DNA of 8,314 nucleotides. Origin: Candidatus Luteimonas excrementigallinarum (GTDB taxonomy: Bacteria; Pseudomonadota; Gammaproteobacteria; Xanthomonadales; Xanthomonadaceae). Position 1 is the stretch's first letter. Each line of letters begins with the position of its first letter. The DNA lies in assembly GCA_019115725.1 (NCBI GenBank), contig DXCY01000025.1, positions 1 through 8,314 of the forward strand, read 5' to 3'. Below the pieces are notes generated by a model, which worked only from the letters and a program-made list of their open reading frames with translations, searched no databases and had not been told where the DNA came from. Below are positions 1 to 5,966 of this stretch, in pieces. Both the position numbers and the translations under genes were made by a program.

Positions 1-301
1 GCGCCGGCGCAATGTCGTGGGTGTGCACGCGCACGCCCAGGTGTTCGGCCAGCAGGTTCGCACGCACCGCGCTGTCATCGCTGGAATCGCGCTCGGGCAG
101 GATCAGGCAGAATACGCGTTCGGGCCCCAGCGCGCGCACGGCGAGCGCCGCGCAGGTGGTGCTGTCGATGCCGCCGGAAATCGCGACCACCAGTCCGCGC
201 CGGCGCAGGTCGCGGCCAACGATGTGCCGCAGCCGCTGCGCGATGCGATCGGCTTCGGCGGCGTAATCAAGGTCCAGCACGGATGGATCGAGGCTGCTCA
301 T
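1..301 (-). CDS. NAD synthetase-like PP-loop amidating enzyme (partial, N-terminal 100 residues)
   Basis: Only the N-terminal 100 residues lie in the window; the gene continues past base 1. The PP-loop ATP-pyrophosphatase motif SGGIDST is at residues 42-48, followed by LILPERDSSDD (66-76). This is the arrangement of the NadE family, in which ATP adenylates a carboxylate and ammonia displaces AMP to give an amide. The PP loop lies about 40 residues from the start, so there is no N-terminal nitrilase/glutaminase domain and an ammonia-dependent form is likely. ATG 301 overlaps the TGA of the upstream ligase by one base (TGATG) and has a purine-rich AGGGG 5 nt before it, which supports the start and translational coupling. 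Its place after an ACP and an adenylating ligase argues for a pathway amidotransferase rather than housekeeping NAD synthesis, but that is inference. The ATP-binding fold is clear; the substrate is unknown. Confidence 0.82.
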   Translation of the reverse strand, partial: MSSLDPSVLDLDYAAEADRIAQRLRHIVGRDLRRRGLVVAISGGIDSTTCAALAVRALGPERVFCLILPERDSSDDSAVRANLLAEHLGVRVHTHDIAPA

Positions 302-1797
302 CAGGTCCCCTGTGTCAATGCGGCGCGCCGGACCTTTCCGGACGCGGTCTTCGGCAGCTCCGCCACGAAGGCGACCTGCTTTGGAATCTTGTAGCCGGCC
401 AGGCGGCGCCGGCAGTGCGCCTTCACCGCCATCTCGTCGGGAGCGTCGGCGCCTGCGACCAGGAAGGCGGCGACGACCTGGCCCAGCAGCGCGTCGTCGA
501 TTCCGGCAACCGCCACTTCGCGCACGCCCGGCAGCTCTGCGATGACTTCCTCGACGTCCTGCGGATGCACGCGGTGGGCGCCGGTCTTGATCATGTCGGC
601 GCGGCGGCCGGCGAGCCACAGGAACCCGTCGGCATCGAGGTGGCCGAGATCGCCGGTGCGCAGCCAGCCGTCGACCAGGACCGCGGCGGTGGCTTCGGGC
701 GCGTTCCAGTAGCCAGTCATGACATTGTCGCCGCGCGCCCAGACTTCGCCCTGTTCGCCCGGCTCCGCGTCGGCGCCGCCGTCGCGCCGCACGCGGATCT
801 CGACGCCCGCAATCGGGGTGCCGACCGAGCCGGGCTTTTCGTCCAGGTGCTCGGGCGCCAGGCACGTCAGCCGGGCGCTGGCCTCAGTCTGCCCGTACAT
901 GACGAACAGCCGCGCCCCGGGGAAGGCCTCCCGCACGCGCCGGGTGAGCGCCGGTGCCATCGCCCCACCCGCCTGGGTGAGGTAGCGCAGCGAGGACAGG
1001 TCGTAGTGTTCGAGACGGCCGCGATCGAGCAGCAGGGCGAAGGTCGACGGCACACCGGAGAAGCCGGTCGCGCGTTCGCGCTCCAGGGCCTCCGCGACCA
1101 GGTGCGGGAACACAACGTTGTCCTCCAGCACCATCCTCGCGCCGACCGCGAGGTGCGTATGCAGCACCGAGGCCCCGTAGGTGTAGTAGAAGGGCAGCGT
1201 GCTGACCGTGGAGTCTTCCGCGCCCAGCCGCAGGTAGCCAAGGATCGAGGCCGTGTTCACGGCCAGGTTGCGATGGCTCAGAGCCACGCCCTTGGGCGAG
1301 CCGGTGGTGCCTGAGGTGTAGAGGATCGCCGCGAGGGCCGTGGCATCCGGCATCGGCAGGTCCGCCGCGGCGTCGGTACTGGCATCGGCGAACATCCCAG
1401 CCGGATCAGGATCCGGGCCCAGGACCAGCGTTGGCACGCCGGCGATCCCGGCGGCCTGCGCCGCGTCGGCGTGACCATGCCAGTGCAGCAGCAGCTTCAC
1501 GCCGCCATGGCGCAGCCAGGCCGTGAAGTCACGTTCGCGGGCCTGCGCGTTCAGCGGCACGACCACCGCTCCCGCGCGCCAGGTGCCGTACCAGGCGACG
1601 GCCGCCTCGATGCCGTTCGGCAGCGCCAGCCCCACCCGGTCGCCGGCCTGCACGCCACGCGCGCGCAGGCCGGCGGCAAAGCGCAGCGCGGCATCGCGCA
1701 GCGCGCGGTAATTAATCCGGCGCGCGCCCTGCTGGATCGCGATCCGCCGGGGCATCGCCGCTGCGGTGCCGCCAAGGCGTGCAACCAGGGTTTGCAT
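301..1797 (-). CDS. AMP-forming acyl/aminoacyl-CoA or -ACP ligase (ANL superfamily)
   Basis: A complete adenylate-forming enzyme of about 498 residues, the usual family length. Numbered from the longer possible start at TTG 1830, the phosphate-binding loop YTSGTTGSPKG is at 171-181, YGQTE at 312-316, RTGDLG at 391-396, the hinge and C-domain core GRRADMIKTGAHRVHPQDVE at 408-427, and the catalytic-lysine motif PKTASGKVRR at 493-502 (Lys499). All core ANL motifs are present, so activity is expected: ATP plus a carboxylic acid gives acyl-AMP, then a thioester. An ACP gene lies immediately upstream, so the acceptor is probably that ACP rather than CoA (inference). I chose ATG 1797, 10 nt after the ACP stop, because homology-like sequence begins there (MQTLVARL); ATG 1827 and TTG 1830 overlap the ACP gene and none of the three has a strong ribosome site. 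The carboxylic-acid substrate cannot be read from sequence. The family resembles ligases found in exosortase/exopolysaccharide loci, but I could not verify a subfamily. Confidence 0.93.
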   Translation of the reverse strand: MQTLVARLGGTAAAMPRRIAIQQGARRINYRALRDAALRFAAGLRARGVQAGDRVGLALPNGIEAAVAWYGTWRAGAVVVPLNAQARERDFTAWLRHGGVKLLLHWHGHADAAQAAGIAGVPTLVLGPDPDPAGMFADASTDAAADLPMPDATALAAILYTSGTTGSPKGVALSHRNLAVNTASILGYLRLGAEDSTVSTLPFYYTYGASVLHTHLAVGARMVLEDNVVFPHLVAEALERERATGFSGVPSTFALLLDRGRLEHYDLSSLRYLTQAGGAMAPALTRRVREAFPGARLFVMYGQTEASARLTCLAPEHLDEKPGSVGTPIAGVEIRVRRDGGADAEPGEQGEVWARGDNVMTGYWNAPEATAAVLVDGWLRTGDLGHLDADGFLWLAGRRADMIKTGAHRVHPQDVEEVIAELPGVREVAVAGIDDALLGQVVAAFLVAGADAPDEMAVKAHCRRRLAGYKIPKQVAFVAELPKTASGKVRRAALTQGT

Positions 1798-1807
1798 ATC
1801 GACGCGC

Positions 1808-2056
1808 TCAGGCGGCCAGCCGGTCATCAAGGTAGCGGCCGATCGTGTCGAGGCTGTCGAAGTTCGCCGGCGTCATGTCCTCCGGTGGGACGTGCACCGG
1901 CCAGGCCTCCTCGATGAAGAGGATGAGCTCCAGGATGCCTGTGGAGTCGACGATGCCCTGCTTGATCAGCGAGGTATCATCCGAAATCGCGGAATCGTCG
2001 TCGGTGAACAGGAAATTCTCGAGGATGAACTGCTTGATCTGTTGCCGCCGGCCCAT
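1808..2056 (-). CDS. Acyl carrier protein (82 aa)
   Basis: A small acidic helical protein of 82 residues with the phosphopantetheine attachment motif of carrier proteins: GIVDSTGILELI at 34-45, with Ser38 as the predicted modified residue after Asp37. The following stretch (LFIEEAWPVHVPPEDM) and the FDSLDTIGRYLDD end match the helix II-IV pattern of ACPs. The start at ATG 2056 is favoured by AAGGA at 2067-2071 (minus strand, 10 nt spacing). An in-frame ATG at 2074 would add MKEWIH but lacks a ribosome site, and the open frame upstream to 2248 is antisense to the dehydrogenase gene. As first gene of the ACP-ligase-NadE-like set it likely holds an activated acid as a thioester. It is a dedicated ACP, not the fatty-acid AcpP, which normally sits in a fab cluster and reads DSLD at the serine. 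Confidence 0.88.
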   Translation of the reverse strand: MGRRQQIKQFILENFLFTDDDSAISDDTSLIKQGIVDSTGILELILFIEEAWPVHVPPEDMTPANFDSLDTIGRYLDDRLAA

Positions 2057-2066
2057 GTGGATCCAT

Positions 2067-2071
2067 TCCTT
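2067..2071 (-). promoter_or_regulatory. Ribosome binding site deciding the ACP start
   Basis: The minus strand reads AAGGA 10 nt before ATG 2056. The alternative ATG at 2074 has no purine-rich stretch upstream, so this site is the main reason for the shorter 82-residue ACP. It sits in the 30 bp gap between the divergent ACP and dehydrogenase genes. Confidence 0.45.
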
Positions 2072-2086
2072 CATTCGAGCAGAGTG

Positions 2087-3334
2087 ATGAAGCCCGCCAA
2101 CCCGAGCGCCCCCGTTCCTCGCCCTGCACGCAACGTGCGTGCCGGCCTCGCCACCGGGGGCCTGGTGTTGCTGCTCGCACTGGCGGCTTGTGGGGTAGAA
2201 CGCGATCCGGACAGCGGCGAGGACATCACCGCGGTTCCGCGCTACCACGCCGATGCTCCGGCCGAGGTGATCCAGGGTGAGCGCGGCGACGTTGCCCTGC
2301 GCCTGGTCGCCGACGGGCTGGTGCGCCCGTGGTCACTGGCATTCCTTCCCGATGGCGACATGCTGGTCACCGAGCGCCCCGGGCGGCTGCGGCGCATTTC
2401 CGCCGGCGGCACCATCTCCGCGCCGCTGGGCGGCGTGCCCAAAGTGTTCCTCCAGGGCCAGAGCGGCCTGCTCGACGTCGCGGTCGCGCCCACCTTCGCC
2501 GACGATCGGCTGGTATACCTGTCCTACGGCGAGCCGAACTGGCGCGGCAACAAGGGCGGCACCGCGGTTGCACGCGGACGCCTGGGCGAAAGCGGGCTCG
2601 AGGACGTGCAGGTGGTGTTCCGCCAGGAGCCGAAGCTGTCGCACGGCACCCACATGGGCGCGCGGATCGTGTTCGACGACCAAGGCTTCATGTTCATCGG
2701 CACCGGCGACAACCGGTCCGCCGCCACCGCGCAGCTGCTCGATCACCTCCAGGGCAAGGTCGTCCGGCTGCACCCGGATGGCAGCGTGCCCGGCGACAAT
2801 CCCTTCGTCGGCCGCGAAGGCGCGCGGCCGGAGATCTGGAGCTACGGCCACCGCAACATCCAGGGCATGGCCCTGCATCCGGAAACCCGCGTGCTGTGGA
2901 GCCACGAGCACGGGCCCATGGGCGGCGACGAAATCAACCTGCCGCAGCCGGGGCGCAACTACGGCTGGCCGCTGGCCACCCACGGCCAGGACTACTCCGG
3001 TGGCCCTGTACCCGAGGCGGTGGGCACCAGCGTCGAAGGCGCCGAGGAGCCGCACCACTACTGGCCGGTCTCTCCGGCGGTCAGCGGCATGGCGTTCTAC
3101 ACCGGCGGCGCCTTCCCCGAATGGCACGGCAACCTGTTCGTCGGCGCGCTGGCCGGGCAGGCACTCATCCGGCTGGAACTCGATGGCGACCGGATCGTGC
3201 ACGAGGAGCGCCTGCTGCAGGGCCGCGACCGCATCCGCGACGTGCGGGCCGGCCCCGACGGCTTCCTCTACCTGCTCACCGACGGCACGGACGGCAAGCT
3301 GCTGCGGCTGGAGCCGGCCGCCGCTTCCCGGTAG
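2087..3334 (+). CDS. Lipoprotein PQQ-dependent sugar dehydrogenase (glucose/sorbosone dehydrogenase family)
   Basis: A 415-residue protein with a lipoprotein signal peptide: a basic N-terminus, hydrophobic residues 21-34, and lipobox LAAC with Cys35 as the lipid-anchored residue. Gly36 at +2 fits outer-membrane sorting. The rest is a six-bladed propeller of the GSDH family (soluble glucose dehydrogenase; E. coli YliI is a relative): RPWSLAFLPDGDMLVTERPG (80-99), GQSGLLDVAV (124-133), THMGARIVFDDQGFMFIGTGDN (188-209, His189 at the catalytic-base position), GHRNIQGMALHP (254-265), HEHGPMGGDEINL (273-285), NYGWP (291-295) and FLYLLTDG near the end. It would oxidise an aldose or sugar-like substrate in the periplasm using PQQ and calcium; the true substrate is unknown. 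ATG 2087 gives the signal peptide directly; GTG 2084 is an alternative. It is the only plus-strand gene among minus-strand genes, and its last 67 bp overlap the 3' end of the amidotransferase gene. Confidence 0.93.
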   Translation: MKPANPSAPVPRPARNVRAGLATGGLVLLLALAACGVERDPDSGEDITAVPRYHADAPAEVIQGERGDVALRLVADGLVRPWSLAFLPDGDMLVTERPGRLRRISAGGTISAPLGGVPKVFLQGQSGLLDVAVAPTFADDRLVYLSYGEPNWRGNKGGTAVARGRLGESGLEDVQVVFRQEPKLSHGTHMGARIVFDDQGFMFIGTGDNRSAATAQLLDHLQGKVVRLHPDGSVPGDNPFVGREGARPEIWSYGHRNIQGMALHPETRVLWSHEHGPMGGDEINLPQPGRNYGWPLATHGQDYSGGPVPEAVGTSVEGAEEPHHYWPVSPAVSGMAFYTGGAFPEWHGNLFVGALAGQALIRLELDGDRIVHEERLLQGRDRIRDVRAGPDGFLYLLTDGTDGKLLRLEPAAASR

Positions 3335-5277
3335 GGCCCCTGCACGGTTCCCAGCGGGCTGCGAAGGAGAAGCAGGGTCGACAGGATGCCGACGAAGGCC
3401 TGGTTGTCAGCGAACCCGATCGCCCTGCCCGCGCGGGCCTTGGCGAACAGCCGCGTGGTCGCGCCGACGTCGAACAGGCCGCTGGCGCGCAGGCTGTCCG
3501 CCGAGAACAGGTCTTCCACGTAGTCCAGCGGCCGGCCGTCGACGAAGAAGCTGGCGCTGTCCGGGGCCCGGTACGGCTGCTTCGTCCGCCGGGCGATGTC
3601 GTTGGGCAGCAGGTCGGCCAGCGCCCGACGCAGGATGTGCTTCTCGGTCAGGCCGCGGATCTTCCACGCCGGCGGCAGCCGGTTGGCGAACTCGACCAGG
3701 GTGTGGTCGAGGTAGGGATAGCGGCCTTCGATCGAGCCGGCCATCGCCGCCCGGTCACCTTGCGTGGCAAGCAGGTAGCCGGCCAGCAGGGTCTTCGCCT
3801 CGACGTACTGATCGCGCGCCAGCGGCGCCCAGCCAAGGATGCCATCGGGCAGCCGCGACTCGGCGAACGCCAGCGCATCCCACGCTGCTGCCTGGGCGCG
3901 CAGCTCCGGCGCCAGAAAGGCGAAGGCGCGCTGCGAGGTGGACCAGCGCGGCACGTGGGCGAAGATCGCCCGATCGATGTGCTCCCGCCCCTGGCCGAAG
4001 AACGAGGCCGCGAACGCCGGGTTGGCCGCCGGCGAGTTCTCCAGGTAGCCGTACAGCCGCGACAGCAGCTTCGGCCGCAGCATCGAACCCGGCTGGCGCG
4101 CCCAGAAGCGGCGCACCTTGGCTTCCTTGAAGAGGTCGTAGCCGCCGAACACCTCGTCGGCGCCCTCTCCGGTCAGCACCACGGTATAGCCGTGGGCGCG
4201 CACGGAATCGGCGAGCAGCATCAGCGGCACCGCCGCCGTGCGCAGCACCGGGGTCCCGGCGTGCGCGACCAGGCGCGGGAAGGCCTCGCCGATGTCGCGC
4301 ATCGAGACGCGCAGGGTCGAATGATCGGTGCCCAGGTGCCGCACCATCGCCATCTGGTGCGCGCTCTCATCGAACTCCGGCTGGTCGAAGGCGACCGAGA
4401 AGGTGCGCACCGGCGTCGTCGTGAAGCCGCGCACCAGGGCCACGATGCCCGAAGAATCCAGGCCGCCGCTCAGGTAGGCACCGACCGGCACGTCGGCCCG
4501 CAGCTGCAGGCGCACGGCGTCCACCAGGCGCTCGCGCAGTTCGCCCACGGCCTGGTCGATGCCGGAAAAATGCGAGGAGCTCGTCTCCTCCGCCGCGGGG
4601 AAGATCCAGTCCCAGTAGCGCGTGAGCGTCTCCCCGCCGTCCGCCTCGATTGCCAGCAAGTGCCCCGGCGGCAGGCTCTGCACCCCTTCCCACGCGGTGT
4701 CCGGATCCAGCGGCGCCCAATAGCTGAAGGCCTGCAGCAGCCCGGGCACGGACAGGCGCGCGTGCCCCGGCAGGGCCGCGAACAGCGCCCGCGGCTCCGA
4801 GGCGAACCACAGCGCGCCGCCGGCCCTGCTCCAGTACAGCGGCCGGATGCCGGCGCGGTCGCGCGCCAGCACCAGCCGCCTGCGTTCGCCGTCCCAAAGC
4901 GCGATCGCAAACTGGCCGTTGAGGTGTTCGACGAAGCGGTCGCCGTAGCGGTCGTACAGGTGGACGATCACCTCGGTGTCGGAACGCGTGTAGAACACGT
5001 GCCCCCGCGCCTCGAGGTCGGCGCGCAGTTCGACGAAGTTGAAGATCTCGCCGTTGAAGACCGTCCACACCGTGCGCGCCGGGTTGTGGATCGGCTGGTC
5101 GCCAGTGGCCAGGTCGATGATCGACAGCCGCGCGTGCGCCAGCCCCACGCCGGACCCGACATGGAAGCCGTAGCCGTCGGGCCCCCGGTGCGCCAGGGTG
5201 CGGATCATCCTTTCCAGCAGCGGCCTTTCCGCGCCAACGGGCACGGGGTGACCGACGTAGCCTGCCAGCCCGCACAT
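3268..5277 (-). CDS. Asparagine synthetase-like glutamine-dependent amidotransferase
   Basis: A 669-residue two-domain enzyme. The N-terminal Ntn glutaminase domain starts with Cys2 (MCGLAGY) and keeps HRGPDGYG (30-37), Arg50 in HARLSIID, NGEIFNF (75-81) and SDTEV (99-103), so ammonia release from glutamine should work. The synthetase domain has the PP loop SGGLDSS (270-276), LTGEGADEVFGGY (368-380) and EGRYPYLDHTLVEFANRLP (517-535). The C-terminal part carries KQPYRAPDSASFF (566-578), which I associate with pathway AsnB-like proteins rather than housekeeping AsnB; this is recall. The start is fixed by the need for Cys2 after Met removal and by GGAGGG 9 nt upstream. The likely role is amidation of a carboxylate in a surface glycan or an ACP-bound acid, beside a methyltransferase and near an ACP/ligase set. 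The final ~22 residues, poor in recognisable structure, lie antisense to the dehydrogenase 3' end. Asparagine synthesis itself cannot be excluded. Confidence 0.95.
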   Translation of the reverse strand: MCGLAGYVGHPVPVGAERPLLERMIRTLAHRGPDGYGFHVGSGVGLAHARLSIIDLATGDQPIHNPARTVWTVFNGEIFNFVELRADLEARGHVFYTRSDTEVIVHLYDRYGDRFVEHLNGQFAIALWDGERRRLVLARDRAGIRPLYWSRAGGALWFASEPRALFAALPGHARLSVPGLLQAFSYWAPLDPDTAWEGVQSLPPGHLLAIEADGGETLTRYWDWIFPAAEETSSSHFSGIDQAVGELRERLVDAVRLQLRADVPVGAYLSGGLDSSGIVALVRGFTTTPVRTFSVAFDQPEFDESAHQMAMVRHLGTDHSTLRVSMRDIGEAFPRLVAHAGTPVLRTAAVPLMLLADSVRAHGYTVVLTGEGADEVFGGYDLFKEAKVRRFWARQPGSMLRPKLLSRLYGYLENSPAANPAFAASFFGQGREHIDRAIFAHVPRWSTSQRAFAFLAPELRAQAAAWDALAFAESRLPDGILGWAPLARDQYVEAKTLLAGYLLATQGDRAAMAGSIEGRYPYLDHTLVEFANRLPPAWKIRGLTEKHILRRALADLLPNDIARRTKQPYRAPDSASFFVDGRPLDYVEDLFSADSLRASGLFDVGATTRLFAKARAGRAIGFADNQAFVGILSTLLLLRSPLGTVQGPYREAAAGSSRSSLPSVPSVSR

Positions 5278-5286
5278 GCCTCAGTG

Positions 5287-5292
5287 CCCTCC
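5287..5292 (-). promoter_or_regulatory. Strong ribosome binding site of the AsnB-like gene
   Basis: The minus strand reads GGAGGG 9 nt before ATG 5277, the clearest Shine-Dalgarno sequence in the window. With the need for Cys2 at the glutaminase active site, it fixes the amidotransferase start. Confidence 0.7.
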
Positions 5293-5312
5293 GCGCGTGG
5301 ACGCCGCGCGTG
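5291..5312. repeat. Short GC-rich direct repeat/hairpin between methyltransferase and amidotransferase genes
   Basis: CCGCGCGTG occurs at 5291-5299 and again at 5304-5312, separated by 4 bp. The same bases can pair as a CGCGCG/CGCGCG stem (5292-5297 with 5305-5310) around a 7 nt loop. No T-tract follows on either strand, so this is not an intrinsic terminator. It touches the ribosome site of the AsnB-like gene, so a hairpin here could affect its translation, but GC-rich DNA produces such matches easily. Confidence 0.3.
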
Positions 5313-5327
5313 CGATCGGCCGGGCCA

Positions 5328-5966
5328 TCATCCGGGGTTGCGCCACCAGCATGCCAGCCAGGTGACGCCGTCGTGGTGGATCCAGTCCTTCTCCAGCCCC
5401 GGGATGGCCTCCAGGTGCGGCCCGACCCGGCCCAGCGTCGGAACGAAGAAGGTGACGAAGCAGGCGCGTCCGAGGTGGTTCATGCGCTCCAGCGTCCCCG
5501 GGATGTCCTTGATGTAGTACAGCACCTCGCAGGCGACGACAAGATCGAAGCGCCCCGCCTGGTCGCCCCAGGGCTGCCGGGCCACATCAGCGGCCGCAAA
5601 CTGCGCCCCGGGCACGCGATCGCGGGCGCGCTCGATCGCCGTGGGGCTCACGTCGATGCCGTGGACCTGGCCGGCAAGCGCCTGCAGGGCGAGGGTCTGG
5701 TGACCTTCTCCACAGCCGATCTCGAGCAGGCTGCCAACACGGCCGAAGGCGCGCTCCAGCAGGGCGTTGGTCGCGGCGAAGCGCGCCTGCTCCAACCCCG
5801 AATCCATGTTCCAGGGATCACCGAGCCTGTAAGCCAGCTCCAGCCGCTGGTAATCGTCCGCACCGCCCACGCCGCGCATGGCGTACTTCATCCACGCGCG
5901 GCGGACGGTCTTCCTCAGCCTGGCGGTGTACCGGTTCATGCATTCGCGGTGCGTCCCTGCGCTCAT
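5328..5966 (-). CDS. Class I SAM-dependent methyltransferase
   Basis: A 212-residue Rossmann-fold methyltransferase. Motif I is LLEIGCGEGHQTL (80-92), the acidic end of strand 2 is in VHGIDVSPTAIERAR (101-115, Asp105 expected to bind the SAM ribose), and the motif IV region is FDLVVACEVLYYIKD (140-154). The DPWNMDSGLEQARFAA segment (50-65) before motif I and EVLYYI resemble the NodS-like group of small-molecule methyltransferases, so transfer to N or O of a sugar or small acid is plausible; the substrate is unknown. ATG 5966 is chosen because it overlaps the stop of the J-domain gene as ATGA. ATG 5939 (MNRYTARL) is an alternative that would shorten the protein by nine residues; neither has a good ribosome site. 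A 50 bp gap separates it from the downstream amidotransferase gene. Confidence 0.9.
   Translation of the reverse strand: MSAGTHRECMNRYTARLRKTVRRAWMKYAMRGVGGADDYQRLELAYRLGDPWNMDSGLEQARFAATNALLERAFGRVGSLLEIGCGEGHQTLALQALAGQVHGIDVSPTAIERARDRVPGAQFAAADVARQPWGDQAGRFDLVVACEVLYYIKDIPGTLERMNHLGRACFVTFFVPTLGRVGPHLEAIPGLEKDWIHHDGVTWLACWWRNPG

Noticed and set aside
283..1314. A 343-codon plus-strand open frame opposite the ligase
   Set aside because: No recognisable motif; the minus strand holds every ANL motif across the same bases.
2057..2248. N-terminal extension of the ACP up to 2248
   Set aside because: It would be antisense to the signal peptide region of the dehydrogenase, has no ACP-like sequence, and a ribosome site supports ATG 2056.
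5291..5312. CGCGCG stem as an intrinsic terminator
   Set aside because: No T-tract follows on either strand, and the stem borders the ribosome site of the downstream gene, which fits readthrough better than termination.
2329..5517. A 1062-codon plus-strand open frame across the dehydrogenase and antisense to the AsnB-like gene
   Set aside because: Its translation is Arg/Ala/Gly/Pro-rich with no domain pattern. The competing frames encode clear families, and long antisense frames are usual in GC-rich DNA.
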